This document shows positions 36,918-46,210 of a stretch of 64,000 nt of DNA, one piece after another. Under the pieces are notes generated by a model, which had not been told where the DNA came from, did no database searches, and saw only the letters and a list, made by a program, of their open reading frames with translations. Position 1 is the stretch's first letter, and each line of letters starts with the position of its first letter. Made by a program: the position numbers and the translations under genes. The stretch comes from Planctomyces sp. (lineage in GTDB: Bacteria > Planctomycetota > Planctomycetia > Planctomycetales > Planctomycetaceae): the NCBI GenBank assembly GCA_016795105.1, contig JAEUIH010000015.1:62001-126000 (forward strand). The letters run 5' to 3'.

Positions 36918-37733
36918 ATGAAAATCATCAGTTTTACTCCCGAACCCATCGCAACATTCACTTTCCTGAACGCGGGCAGAGGCCCGGGGATGTTCTACGA
37001 AGATCGGCTGCCCATACATCATGGGCGCGTCGATCGGCTTCCGGAAGGCATCTCGGCGTTGGTTGTCACGGCCGATCTGCAGGGACGTGAACGATTTCAG
37101 GATTCGCCGGACGGGACTCCTCGACTGCTCGGAGAAGCGGTTCCACAGAGACTCGCTGAAGACGTGCTTCCGACGCTGGGAATTGAAAACCCACATCATG
37201 TTGCAGCGTTGCTTGCCGGAGACTTCTACACAGTACCGGCACTCGATCGACGTGGTGGAACGGGAGACGTGACGGCAGTGTGGCGAGCATTTGGTGAGCA
37301 GTTTTCGTGGGTCGCAGGCGTTGCCGGAAATCATGATGTGTTTGATGAAGACCGGAAAATGCGACCTCGCTTCCATTCGCCACTGCATTACCTCGACGGA
37401 GATTCGATCAATGTCGGAAATATGCGAATCGCAGGCATCGGAGGCATCATCGGCAACCCTTCACGTCCGCAGCGACGCACGGAAGCGGACTACCTTACAA
37501 CACTTGAGCAGCTGCTTGATGAACCGAACGAAGTCTTATTGATGCATGAAGGTCCTGATGGGCCTGGACCACGACAGCGAGGAGACTCCCGAATTCGCGA
37601 ACTTCTGGAAAGGCCGAGAACGGAACCGTGCCTTGTTGTCCGGGGACACGCCCATTGGGACGATCCATTCGCGGAGTACTCCAATGGACTTCAGATTCTG
37701 AACGTCGACGCACGAGTCGTTATTTTGACGTAA
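36918..37733 (+). CDS. Calcineurin-like metallophosphoesterase
   Basis: A 271-residue cytoplasmic enzyme. The five metal-binding blocks can be followed: VVTADLQG (unusual D-x-x rather than D-x-H), LLAGDFY, GVAGNHD, LLMHEGP and VVRGHAHW. The GNHD and GHAH blocks are typical of the calcineurin-like superfamily. The substrate, a phosphomonoester or diester, cannot be read. I prefer the ATG at 36918 over an upstream GTG because the sequence from MKIISF looks like the first strand of the fold. It follows the esterase-like gene on the same strand by about 55 bases. Confidence 0.82.
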   Translation: MKIISFTPEPIATFTFLNAGRGPGMFYEDRLPIHHGRVDRLPEGISALVVTADLQGRERFQDSPDGTPRLLGEAVPQRLAEDVLPTLGIENPHHVAALLAGDFYTVPALDRRGGTGDVTAVWRAFGEQFSWVAGVAGNHDVFDEDRKMRPRFHSPLHYLDGDSINVGNMRIAGIGGIIGNPSRPQRRTEADYLTTLEQLLDEPNEVLLMHEGPDGPGPRQRGDSRIRELLERPRTEPCLVVRGHAHWDDPFAEYSNGLQILNVDARVVILT

Positions 37734-37741
37734 CTGAGCAG

Positions 37742-37860
37742 ACGACACCTGGAAAGTGGCTGCTACAGTAGGATGGGCATTCCTGCCCGTCCAAATCGCA
37801 TTGCGCGGTGGCGGACGGCACTTGGAAAGTGCCTGCTACATGTAGGATGGGCATTCCTGA
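37742..37860. repeat. Two direct copies of a REP-like hairpin repeat
   Basis: A unit of about 45 bases occurs at about 37742-37785 and again at 37814-37859, sharing CTGGAAAGTG or CTTGGAAAGTG, CTGCTACA and GTAGGATGGGCATTCCTG. It contains hairpins: GGCACTT-GGA-AAGTGCC (37817-37833) and, in the first copy, GGATGGGCA-TTCC-TGCCCGTCC (37771-37792, one G-T pair). This is the layout of bacterial REP sequences. The second copy merges into the left inverted repeat of the insertion element. Confidence 0.75.
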
Positions 37861-39772
37861 CGCGCCCGACATTGTGACGGTCGTGATTATTGAGGTCGGG
37901 CAAAAATTCGCGAATGATTTTTGGGGAAACTAGGTTTCGGTATCCGGGAATGTTCCGCGTTTGGCAGGAGAGTTGTCCGGAGTCGTGTGATGGCCTGTTT
38001 GCGGGCATTGAAACAGGGGCGCGAGGGCCCTTCCGGGCCTTAGGCTGGCTTTGCCTGAAGCGAATTGACCGATTTTTGCGTATGAAGGCGCATGGCGACC
38101 GCTCGAAGAATGTTCCATGCAGCCAATTTGAGCATGATGGTTAACTTCACGGCCTTCATGCCGCGGACACGCAGACGATTCAGGCCAAGGCGGCGTTTCA
38201 ATCCGCTATTGGTTGATTCGATGCCCGCACGCCAGCGATATGTTCCTCGAAATTCTTCTGTCTGTTCGTGACGGCGGCGTCGAGCAGCGCGCGGAGCGTC
38301 GGCGCGAAACTGAACACGTCCATTGGGTTCGCCTGTCGTCGTGTCTTTCTGAACTCGGCAGTGAGCAACAAGCGGGCACTCTCGGCACAACGCCGGGTCC
38401 ATTTGAGCCCACACGGAGTTATTCTGTTCGTTAAAATGCGAAGACTTTGGGGCGTGGCCTGCCGGGCACGCTGTCACTTCATTCTTGTCTGAGAGTACGA
38501 ACAGGTCGTAGCCAACTTCGTTGGGATCAAAGTTCTTTCCACCCGGAACCGGTGCCGTCAGAGTCACACCTTTCGACTCTGCAAGCGTCACGTTTTCATC
38601 GCTTCCATAGCCTGTGTCAGCAGTCAACTCATCGGGAAGAAGACCGCGATTCTCAAGGTCTTCCAGCGTGCCTGCGACGGCATCAGCGTCACTGCAGACG
38701 GCTGTTTCCACGATCGCCGATGTGATCAGATTTGGCTGACCGTCTTCGTTGAATGTTTCACAGATCTGGACCTGATAACCGACGCCTTTATGGCCATCGT
38801 AAGTGGCATCGGGGTCAGATGGATTCTGAATGACATGACCGCCGGTTTTCTTGCGAATCTCGACAAATTCCTCGCGAATCTCGCACTGTTGATCAAAGAT
38901 TGTCCGGAGATTTAGAAACGTTTTCCATTCCTGAATCACAGGAGTGTCTGCAAACAGCGACAGCACGCAGGCCATGTCCTCAGCGACCTGCTGCAATGCA
39001 AGACGTCGCTTTTCCGTCGTATTGGCGTCGCTGAAAATACGACTGTCTGACTGCTTGCAGTATCGCTTCTGCAAGTCTTCAGAAATGCGATCCAGTTGTT
39101 CGGGAGTATGCTTGATGATCTGATGCAGGAATCGCTTCAAAGCGACTCCCATCATCCGACTTCGCCCCAAAACGGCCATGTCGCTCAGGAAATGTGTCGA
39201 ATCCAGACGCTGCTTCTTAACTTTTACTTCCAGCGACGTAAGCAGTGTGTCGGTAACGCGGGTAAAGATCTCTTCACTGACATGCTCGGTGCTTTGCAGC
39301 TTACTTAGATAACGTTCGATGGTTCGCTGAGAGACATCAAAACCCGGCTCAAGATTCACGGCAAATTGAATGTCAGATCGAAACAGAATCACATCGTGAG
39401 TCTCCGGAACCGTCCAGCCATGAAACTCGCGAATCAGCAACAGCCCAATCATCGAATACAATTCAGCGGATGGACGCCCCTCGGATTCGCTCATCTGGGC
39501 GGACACCTCCTTCACAGGCATCTGCTCCAGCAGAACGTCACGAAACAACGATTGCCATCCAGTCTCAATCTTCTTCCAACCCGTCCGACCGATCACGCCC
39601 TCGAACGGATTAAACAACCGCCGCTCCGACGGATTTCTGATGGTTTTCATTGCTTCTCCCCGCAAAAATCAACACATCAGAGTACCTTAGGGAACTCTCA
39701 GATCCCACGCCAGGTCAGTCCTTGATGTTTCCTGGACTTTTGTCGGGCGCGTCAGGAATGCCCATCCTACAT
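37840..39772. mobile_element. IS1182-type insertion element with 32-bp inverted repeats
   Basis: A 1.93 kb segment bounded by perfect 32-base inverted repeats at 37840-37871 and 39741-39772 (each contains GGCATTCCTGACGCGCCCGA or its complement). It encloses one transposase gene on the minus strand, and the size fits IS1182 elements. No matching direct duplication was found just outside the repeats. The outer 18 bases of the repeat also occur in a nearby REP-like unit, so the true element ends could lie further in. The boundaries are therefore less certain than the element itself. Confidence 0.7.
38040..39650 (-). CDS. IS1182 family transposase
   Basis: A 536-residue DDE transposase, apparently intact. 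The N-terminal domain (MIGLLLIREFHGWTVPET) is of the DUF772 type; RLDSTHFLSDMA holds the first catalytic Asp, LTADTGYGSDENV the second, and the C-terminal RWRAGIESTNSGLKRRLGL gives the Glu in the usual IS1182 layout. A cysteine group (CRECPLVAHC) precedes it, as in other members. The start was chosen at MKTIRN because GGGGAGAAG lies five bases before it. Full length and motifs suggest that it could still be active. Confidence 0.9.
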   Translation of the reverse strand: MKTIRNPSERRLFNPFEGVIGRTGWKKIETGWQSLFRDVLLEQMPVKEVSAQMSESEGRPSAELYSMIGLLLIREFHGWTVPETHDVILFRSDIQFAVNLEPGFDVSQRTIERYLSKLQSTEHVSEEIFTRVTDTLLTSLEVKVKKQRLDSTHFLSDMAVLGRSRMMGVALKRFLHQIIKHTPEQLDRISEDLQKRYCKQSDSRIFSDANTTEKRRLALQQVAEDMACVLSLFADTPVIQEWKTFLNLRTIFDQQCEIREEFVEIRKKTGGHVIQNPSDPDATYDGHKGVGYQVQICETFNEDGQPNLITSAIVETAVCSDADAVAGTLEDLENRGLLPDELTADTGYGSDENVTLAESKGVTLTAPVPGGKNFDPNEVGYDLFVLSDKNEVTACPAGHAPKSSHFNEQNNSVWAQMDPALCRECPLVAHCRVQKDTTTGEPNGRVQFRADAPRAARRRRHEQTEEFRGTYRWRAGIESTNSGLKRRLGLNRLRVRGMKAVKLTIMLKLAAWNILRAVAMRLHTQKSVNSLQAKPA

Positions 39773-39876
39773 TTGTTTGAGGTGGGTAAGGGGAATTGAC
39801 AGGGGGGCGAGTGGAGGTTAGGGTCAGGCGTTATTCCTGCCTTCGAATAGACTTGTCTGTTCAAAAAAGTCCCACC

Positions 39877-42800
39877 ATGTTGTCTTCATTTCACAGAACG
39901 CTGTTGTTCTATCGACCTCTGCGAATTGCAGAAGTGCTGTGCATCACATGGCTTTTGCTGTGCCCGGTGCATGTGTTGGGCAGTCTTCAGGAGGATGATG
40001 AAAGCTATTTTCGTGAACGTGTCGAGCCGGTGTTGAGACGTCGTTGCTTTGCCTGTCACTCGCACACTGCCGAACAAATGGAGGGAGGACTGGCCCTTGA
40101 CTGGAAGAGCGGCTGGGAAATCGGAGGTACTCGCGGGGCGGCGATCAAAGCGGGCGACCCTGACGGGAGTCTGTTGATTCAGGCGATTCGACATATGAAT
40201 CCTGAGCTGAAGATGCCGGACGATCGCCTGCCGGACGAAGAGATTGAAACATTGGCTGAATGGGTTCGTCGCGGTGCATTCGATCCCCGAGTCAGCACCC
40301 CTAACGAAGACGACGGACGCATTACGGACGACTGGTGGTCTCTGAAGCCGCTCGTCCGGCCGACGGTACCGGAAAGCGTTTATTCGAATCCAATTGATGC
40401 CTTCATTTCGGACCGACTGAAACAGAACGGACGTTTCGCCTTGACCTTGCAAGCGAATGAGCGACAGGGAGTATTGTCTGAATCCGCAGATCGGAGGACG
40501 TTAATACGCCGGCTGACAGTCGATCTGCATGGGATGTTGCCGGCAGTTGAAGATGTTGGAGCCTTCGTCAGCGACGCATCGCCACATGCAGTTGACGAGT
40601 TGATTGAGCGATTGCTTGCCTCGCCAAGATATGGAGAACGGTGGGCTCGACACTGGATGGATACGATTCACTATGCAGACAGTCATGGATTTGAGCACGA
40701 TGTCTTTCGGCCGAATGCCTGGCGATTTCGTGACTACCTGATTGAGAGTCTGAACAACGACAAACCGTGGGGGCAGTTGATTCGGGAGCAACTTGCTGCA
40801 GATGCCCTGTATCCAAATGACTCCCGAGTGCTTCCGGCCATTGGATTTCTGGGAGCTGGCACTTACGATCACAGCGCTGCCGCGACTGCGCCAAAGTCGT
40901 TTGAGAATCTTGATCGCGACGACATGGTGACACAGACGATGGCAGCATTTGTGAGCACAACAGCCAACTGTGCTCGATGCCACGCGCACAAGTTCGACCC
41001 GATCTCACAGGAGGACTACTATTCGCTGCAGGCCGTGTTCGCCGGAATTGGCAAAGGAGAAATCCCGTATGATGCCGATCCCGCTGTCTCAGAGGCTCGG
41101 CAACGCTGGCAGACTTTGAAAGCGGCCTGTGATGCACTTCAGCAGAACGTCCTGCTCAACGAGACGAATCAGCAGTTAGTCAATGACTGGGAAAACAGCC
41201 GAGACGGTGTCGCGACGTGGAAGCCGCTTGAGGTGGAATCGTTTGTCTCGGTCGATGCCGCCCAGCTTCAGCGACTTCCGGACGGTTCGATACTTTCCAA
41301 GGGACCGCTTCCGGAAAAAGAAACGACGACTGTGACTGGAAGTACGCAGCTTAGCCGAGTGACGGCCGTGCGACTGGATGTGTTGCCACACGAAATGCTC
41401 CCGGGACAGGGACCGGGGCGTGCTGAGAACGGTAATCTCCACCTGAACGATGTTGAGCTTCGCGTGTTTCGTCCGAATGCAGCCGAGGGTGAACGGCTGA
41501 AGATTCGTACCGCCACTGCTGACTTCGATCAGGAAGGCTGGACGATTCAGCATGCGATTGATGGAAATCTTGCCACAGCGTGGGGCATACATCCCCAGGA
41601 AGGAAAGCCACACTTTGCAGTGTTCGAACTGGAGACGCCCCTTCAAATGGAACCTGGGATGACGCTGCATATTCTGCTGCGACAAATCCATGGTCGATTT
41701 CATATCATCGGTCGGTTTCAGTTATCGGTGACTGACGCAGATCCTCAGACGACAGTTGCACTGTCTCAGAACATCGTGGACCTGCTGGAGATTGCTCGAG
41801 AACAGCGAACGCCCGAACAGCAGACTCAACTGTCCGCTGCACTGCTGAAGCCCATTGCCGATGCCGAACTACGAAAGCTGCCGCTTCCTCAAAAACTGTA
41901 TGCGGCGGCAACGGTGGCGGAGAATGAACGAGGTGTGATACGCTTTGATGTTCCGAGAGAGATTCGAATTCTTAAGCGAGGAGACGTCGAACAGCCGGGA
42001 GAGTTGGTTGGTCCTGGTGCACTTTCTGCATTGAAGCATCTGAACGCAAGATTTGATCTACCCCCCGGACACCACGAGTCTGCTCGCAGAGTCGCATTGG
42101 CCGAATGGCTGGCCAGTCCGGAGAATCCTCTGACCTGGCGAAGCATTGCTAATCGTGTCTGGCACTATCATTTTGGGCGAGGACTTTGTGACACTCCCAG
42201 TGACTTTGGCCGCATGGGAGGAACTCCCAGTCATCCGGAACTACTTGACTGGCTGGCATGTGAGATCCGCGATTCGGGTGGATCACTGAAGGGGTTACAT
42301 CGTCTGATCTGTTCAAGCCGGACATGGCAGCAGACTTCTTCGGTGCACGGAGATCTCGCAGAGATTGACCCCGAGAATCGTTTACTCGGGCGGATGAGTC
42401 GGCAACGGCTGGACGCCGATTCGTGGCGTGATTCAGTGATGCTTGTCAGTGGCCGCCTTGATTTCACAATGGGAGGCCCCGGGATTTCACAGTTCTCCAG
42501 CAGACCGGGTGCTCAGCTCACACCAATCCTCGATTACAGCCAGTTCGATTGGGATGGTCCTGGAGGAAATCGACGGAGTATCTATCGAGTCGTCTGGCGA
42601 GGGATAGCGGATCCGCTGCTGGAGCCGCTCGACTTTCCGGACCTTGGGCTGTTAGCTCCCGTTCGAGGGTTCTCCGCATCGCCGCTTCAGGCTCTGACGA
42701 TGATGAACAACCGCTTTGTGCTGCATCACGTTGAGCATATGGCGAAGCTGGTGGAGGCAGCCGCTGACGGGGTTCCTGAGAGAGTGCGATTTGCAGTTCG

Positions 42801-42927
42801 GTTGGCATGGCAGCGAGAACCTGACGACTATGAGATGGCGATATTGAGTCGGCTTGCGGAGAATCACGGCATGGTGGCGGTCTGCCGAGTATTGTTGAAC
42901 AGCAATGAGTTCCTGTTTGTGGACTGA
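39877..42927 (+). CDS. Planctomycete PSCyt1/PSCyt2/PSD1 protein (DUF1549/DUF1553)
   Basis: About 1,016 residues, exported. A hydrophobic N-terminus (VLCITWLLLCPVHVLG) is followed by a cytochrome c-like PSCyt1 domain with CFACH near residue 57, a PSCyt2 domain with a second C-x-x-C-H motif (CARCH near residue 364), a discoidin-like region in the middle (NLHLNDVELRVFRPN) and a PSD1 domain at the end (PLTWRSIANRVWHYHFGRGL). The two heme motifs suggest covalent heme and electron transfer, but the reaction is unknown for this family. The next gene, 38 bases on, encodes its usual DUF1501 partner. I used the ATG before the signal; the frame extends 27 codons further upstream. Confidence 0.9.
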   Translation: MLSSFHRTLLFYRPLRIAEVLCITWLLLCPVHVLGSLQEDDESYFRERVEPVLRRRCFACHSHTAEQMEGGLALDWKSGWEIGGTRGAAIKAGDPDGSLLIQAIRHMNPELKMPDDRLPDEEIETLAEWVRRGAFDPRVSTPNEDDGRITDDWWSLKPLVRPTVPESVYSNPIDAFISDRLKQNGRFALTLQANERQGVLSESADRRTLIRRLTVDLHGMLPAVEDVGAFVSDASPHAVDELIERLLASPRYGERWARHWMDTIHYADSHGFEHDVFRPNAWRFRDYLIESLNNDKPWGQLIREQLAADALYPNDSRVLPAIGFLGAGTYDHSAAATAPKSFENLDRDDMVTQTMAAFVSTTANCARCHAHKFDPISQEDYYSLQAVFAGIGKGEIPYDADPAVSEARQRWQTLKAACDALQQNVLLNETNQQLVNDWENSRDGVATWKPLEVESFVSVDAAQLQRLPDGSILSKGPLPEKETTTVTGSTQLSRVTAVRLDVLPHEMLPGQGPGRAENGNLHLNDVELRVFRPNAAEGERLKIRTATADFDQEGWTIQHAIDGNLATAWGIHPQEGKPHFAVFELETPLQMEPGMTLHILLRQIHGRFHIIGRFQLSVTDADPQTTVALSQNIVDLLEIAREQRTPEQQTQLSAALLKPIADAELRKLPLPQKLYAAATVAENERGVIRFDVPREIRILKRGDVEQPGELVGPGALSALKHLNARFDLPPGHHESARRVALAEWLASPENPLTWRSIANRVWHYHFGRGLCDTPSDFGRMGGTPSHPELLDWLACEIRDSGGSLKGLHRLICSSRTWQQTSSVHGDLAEIDPENRLLGRMSRQRLDADSWRDSVMLVSGRLDFTMGGPGISQFSSRPGAQLTPILDYSQFDWDGPGGNRRSIYRVVWRGIADPLLEPLDFPDLGLLAPVRGFSASPLQALTMMNNRFVLHHVEHMAKLVEAAADGVPERVRFAVRLAWQREPDDYEMAILSRLAENHGMVAVCRVLLNSNEFLFVD

Positions 42928-42965
42928 AACAATTCGTGGACTGACGCAACCGGGAGACTGGAAAT

Positions 42966-44414
42966 ATGTTATCGCATTCACATCACTCGTATTATCCATC
43001 CCTCACACGGCGAGAACTTCTCCAGCAGGCAGGAGGAGGATTTGGAGCACTTGCCTTTGCTCAGCTGTTGACCGCTGACGAGACGGACGGGAAGGAATCT
43101 GGCGGGAACGGATTGAACGGAGGACTGCATCATCCGGCGAAGGTGCGACGAGTGATTCAGCTGTTTATGAATGGCGGCGCGAGTCCGATGGACACTTTTG
43201 ACTACAAGCCGGAACTTGAGCGACTGCACGGACAGATGCTTGGTCCAAAGGAAAAACCAGAAGGATTCACCGCCCCGGCGGGTGCGGTGATGAAGAGTCC
43301 TTTTTCGTTTTCGCAATATGGTGAAACGGGCCGTTGGGTCAGCAGCATGTTTCCGCATCAGGCAAAGATCATCGATGAGCCTGCGTTTCTGATGGCGATG
43401 ACGACGAAGACAAATGTTCATGGTCCTGCCAGCTATATGATGAATACAGGATTCATGCTGCCAGGGTTTCCGTGTCTGGGAGCGTGGGTTACGTATGCAC
43501 TCGGAAGTTTGTCGGAGAACTTGCCTGCGTTTGTTGTACTGCCGGATCCGAGAGGATTGCCGTACAACCAGAAGGGCAATTTTAGTGCGGGCTTTTTACC
43601 GGCGAGATATCAGGGGACCATCGTTGATGCATCGGCCACAGCGCCGATTCCCGACTTATTTGCAGATACGAGATATAAGTTTGCTCACGGGAGTGCCGAC
43701 TCTGAGACTCAGCAGGCGATTCTTGAATTGAATCGTCGCCACGCAGAGAGTCGTTCTGGAGACACACGGCTGGAAGCGCGGATTGTTGCCGGCGAGCTCG
43801 CTGCGAGGATGCAGTTGAGTGCCCCGGAAGCCTTTGACCTTTCGTCTGAATCTGAAGCGACTCATGCGGCGTATGGATTGAATCAGGCGGCGACTCAGGA
43901 TTTTGGACGTCGCTGTTTATTGGCACGCCGATTGATCGAACGCGGAACGCGGTTCGTGCAGGTCTGGAGTGGACCTCAGGGAGCCGTCGACAACTGGGAC
44001 AATCACGGGAACATTCAGACGGAACTTCCTCCAATTGCGAAGAACGTCGATCAGCCGACTGCGGCGTTGTTGATTGACCTGAAGGAACGCGGTCTGCTTG
44101 AGGATACGCTGTTGATCTGGACAACGGAATTTGGCCGCACACCGTTTGCTCAGGGTAGTCTTGGACGGGACCACAACCGAGGCACATTCGTCACCTGGCT
44201 GGCGGGAGCCGGCGTCAAATCCGGGAGTACTCATGGGAAGAGTGACGACCTTGGATACGAAACGGCCGAGGGAAAAACGTACTGTTATGATTTGCATGCC
44301 ACCATTTTGCATCTGATGGGGCTGAATCACGAACGTGTTACATTTCGAACATCCGGAGTGGACCGCCGACTCACTGACGTACATGGCCACGTAATCCACG
44401 AAATCCTGTCGTAG
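42966..44414 (+). CDS. DUF1501 family exported protein
   Basis: A 482-residue protein with a twin-arginine-like leader (TRRELLQQAGGGFGALAFA), so probably exported in folded form. Family marks are QLFMNGGASPMDTFDYKP near the start, TNVHGPASYMMNTGFMLPG, and ILTEFGRTPF-like WTTEFGRTPFAQGS toward the end. The fold is related to alkaline phosphatase/sulfatase, but the activity of DUF1501 is not established. It pairs with the upstream DUF1549/DUF1553 gene, as throughout planctomycetes, and the two probably act together outside the inner membrane. The gene is followed by a palindromic element and a terminator. Confidence 0.9.
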   Translation: MLSHSHHSYYPSLTRRELLQQAGGGFGALAFAQLLTADETDGKESGGNGLNGGLHHPAKVRRVIQLFMNGGASPMDTFDYKPELERLHGQMLGPKEKPEGFTAPAGAVMKSPFSFSQYGETGRWVSSMFPHQAKIIDEPAFLMAMTTKTNVHGPASYMMNTGFMLPGFPCLGAWVTYALGSLSENLPAFVVLPDPRGLPYNQKGNFSAGFLPARYQGTIVDASATAPIPDLFADTRYKFAHGSADSETQQAILELNRRHAESRSGDTRLEARIVAGELAARMQLSAPEAFDLSSESEATHAAYGLNQAATQDFGRRCLLARRLIERGTRFVQVWSGPQGAVDNWDNHGNIQTELPPIAKNVDQPTAALLIDLKERGLLEDTLLIWTTEFGRTPFAQGSLGRDHNRGTFVTWLAGAGVKSGSTHGKSDDLGYETAEGKTYCYDLHATILHLMGLNHERVTFRTSGVDRRLTDVHGHVIHEILS

Positions 44415-44420
44415 CCCATA

Positions 44421-44518
44421 GTCGTGGATCGCTCCGCGATCCCTCGCCCCGCCACATCATCTTTGAACTTTACGAGCTCGCAGTTGACGGGCTTTGGATC
44501 GGCGGAGCGATCCACGAC
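44421..44518. repeat. Paired-hairpin intergenic element, type 2
   Basis: Near-perfect inverted repeats at 44421-44442 and 44496-44518 (GTCGTGGATCGCTCCGC and its complement, one base indel) enclose 53 bases. Each arm is itself a hairpin, for example GGATCGC-TCC-GCGATCC. It starts seven bases after the DUF1501 stop. The arms share the CTCCGC core with the type 1 elements at 49899, 57415 and 62085. Confidence 0.75.
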
Positions 44519-44523
44519 AATAA

Positions 44524-44553
44524 AAACAGCGAGCCTGATGGGGCTCGCTGTTT
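44524..44553. terminator. Bidirectional rho-independent terminator
   Basis: A perfect 12-base stem AAACAGCGAGCC / GGCTCGCTGTTT with a six-base loop (TGATGG). A-rich sequence on the left and T-rich sequence on the right allow it to stop transcripts from both sides. It lies between the convergent DUF1501 gene and the small lipoprotein gene. Confidence 0.85.
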
Positions 44554-44597
44554 GCGTTTACTGAGACCGGAGTGTTCACGAAGAACACTTTGTCAAA

Positions 44598-44777
44598 CTA
44601 CGGAGTCGCTGGGGCTGGGCTGCCACCGGCAACACCAGAGCCAGCTTCTTCGCCGCCAGCAGCTGGAGTTGTTGGTGTTGTGCTGCCGCCAGTGCTTTCG
44701 CTTGCTGGGGTGCATCCAACTGAAAGAGAAACACATGCCAGGAGAACAAGCATGCTGAGATTTCGAACGAACTTCAT
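44598..44777 (-). CDS. Small lipoprotein, Pro/Ala/Gly/Thr-rich
   Basis: A 59-residue protein: MKFVRNLSMLVLLACVSLSVGC is a typical lipoprotein signal with the lipobox cysteine at residue 22, leaving a short mature tail rich in Pro, Thr, Gly, Ala and Glu. An AAAGG sequence lies at fair spacing before the ATG. Such very small lipoproteins are frequent in planctomycetes, and no function is known. It is convergent with the DUF1501 gene through a shared terminator. Confidence 0.75.
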   Translation of the reverse strand: MKFVRNLSMLVLLACVSLSVGCTPASESTGGSTTPTTPAAGGEEAGSGVAGGSPAPATP

Positions 44778-45022
44778 TTCAAAAACCTTTCCGTACAACG
44801 AACTGACCCAGTCAATAGATTCATCTTATTGCCGCACGTCCCCGAGACGGCATTCCACCAATCTGAATTGGTTTCCAGGAAATACACTACGGGCTGATGA
44901 AACAGAATCAATCCCTTGAGAACTTGAATTCTGATAAGTCTCAGGAATAAGGAGTTCAGTGGAGTTAAGGGCTTGACATGTGACAACTTTGACGATCGAG
45001 AAAGACTCGACCGTTGTGTCAA

Positions 45023-45604
45023 TTATTCTGAACGAATGCTGTCTACTTCCGGCTGGAGACTGTTCTCCGGAACACTGCCGCCGGATTGAACAGGGTCGCT
45101 ATCCTCAACGGTGTCATCAGACTGCAATTCCAGTTGTTGAAATCGCTGCCTGAACTTCGACCAGTTTTGTTGCGTCACAGTTGCATTTCGAAACAGAGCA
45201 AACGTCACTCCAAGCATAATTGCTACGGCGACGAGTTCTCGTTTTGTGATGGTTCGGGTTCGTTGGAAGCGAGAGACATAGATGAGCGTGACGATGAGAG
45301 TCCCTGCGCCGGCGAGCACCGCTGTGAGGAGCAGATAGAATCCGGTGGCATCAAGGAGCAGGAAGTTTTTGATGGCGCCGATGAAGAACGTTCCAAAGCC
45401 GGCCATGAGTGCACGGCTTTCCCATTCATAGCGGTTTGGAGAATCGTCATCGTCTGACAGATCATCCGTCACGGCAGGCGCAGTTCGACGCTGCAGGCCA
45501 GCCCGCTGGGACTGAGGCACAGGTGGAGTCAGACCGGGCTCCGACAAATGCGGCGCGGGCGGTTGGAGCGATGTAGGTTGTGAATCGTCTGGGGGAGAAG
45601 ACAC
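45023..45604 (-). CDS. Membrane protein encoded after the ECF sigma gene
   Basis: A 193-residue protein. A proline-rich, probably disordered N-terminal third ends in an acidic stretch (DDLSDDDDS) and is followed by three likely membrane helices (ALMAGFGTFFIGAIKNFLLL, FYLLLTAVLAGAGTLIVTLIYV, ELVAVAIMLGVTFALF) and a polar tail. The GTG start lies four bases after the sigma factor stop, so the two are co-translated. It has no zinc-binding anti-sigma motif (H-x3-C-x2-C), but its position makes a role in controlling the sigma factor possible. Family not recognised. Confidence 0.8.
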   Translation of the reverse strand: MSSPPDDSQPTSLQPPAPHLSEPGLTPPVPQSQRAGLQRRTAPAVTDDLSDDDDSPNRYEWESRALMAGFGTFFIGAIKNFLLLDATGFYLLLTAVLAGAGTLIVTLIYVSRFQRTRTITKRELVAVAIMLGVTFALFRNATVTQQNWSKFRQRFQQLELQSDDTVEDSDPVQSGGSVPENSLQPEVDSIRSE

Positions 45605-45607
45605 GAG

Positions 45608-46165
45608 TCAGTGGGCTCCGTCTGAGAGAATCTCTTCGATGTTGGGGAGTTGCCGAGCGGCCTGGATCGCGTGGTGGAGTCTGGACTTGACTGTACCGAG
45701 AGGCAGGCTGAGGGCTTCTGCGATTTCGGGTTGAGTCATATCATCAACAAACCTCATGAGCAGGATTTCCCGATGAGCGGAAGAAAGTGCAGCGAACACG
45801 GTATCAAGTTCATGGGGCAGGCGTGAGGTTGGGGAAGGGCTTTCGAAGAATTCGGGATCAGATTCAATACCCGCAGATTTCTGTCGTTTTCGTCGTGCTG
45901 CAATGGACAGATTTCGGACAGCCGGGTAGAGGAATGTGGTGAGCGCAGCGGAAAGTCGAAAGCCGGGGAATTTTTTGGCGAAGTAAGAAAAGGTCTCCTG
46001 CAGGACATCCAAAGCGTCTTCTTCGTGTCCGGTAAACCGCCATGCAAGCCGCATCACCCAGTCTTTGTAGCGGAAATAGAGAATATCAAAGGCGGTACCG
46101 TCCCCCTCGTTCAGACGCTGAATCAACATCTGATCAGTCTGGTTGGAGGACGATTCGGGCGGCAT
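45608..46165 (-). CDS. ECF RNA polymerase sigma factor
   Basis: A 185-residue sigma-70 family regulator. Region 2 is seen as FDILYFRYKDWVMRLAWRFTG then EEDALDVLQETF, and region 4 as LSSAHREILLMRFVDDMTQPEIAEALSLPLGTVKSRLHHA, which is the promoter-recognising helix-turn-helix. No extra C-terminal domain is present. It would direct RNA polymerase to a small regulon. A GGAAC-N17-CGTC site directly upstream suggests that it drives its own operon. The divergent genes encode a membrane-anchored dockerin protein, a cohesin-like protein and a VIT/VWA lipoprotein, which are the best candidates for its regulon or its signalling partners. Confidence 0.92.
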   Translation of the reverse strand: MPPESSSNQTDQMLIQRLNEGDGTAFDILYFRYKDWVMRLAWRFTGHEEDALDVLQETFSYFAKKFPGFRLSAALTTFLYPAVRNLSIAARRKRQKSAGIESDPEFFESPSPTSRLPHELDTVFAALSSAHREILLMRFVDDMTQPEIAEALSLPLGTVKSRLHHAIQAARQLPNIEEILSDGAH

Positions 46166-46210
46166 AAAGTTCTCGCAGACTTCCGGGAAATGCCGAGTTC
46201 AGGTTGCTAG

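Noticed and set aside
38213-38725. Plus-strand frames within the transposase gene
   Set aside because: They are shadows of the transposase on the opposite strand, without motifs.
37840-39772. Target site duplication flanking the insertion element
   Set aside because: Bases directly outside the two inverted repeats (TGCTAC left, TTGTTT right) do not match.
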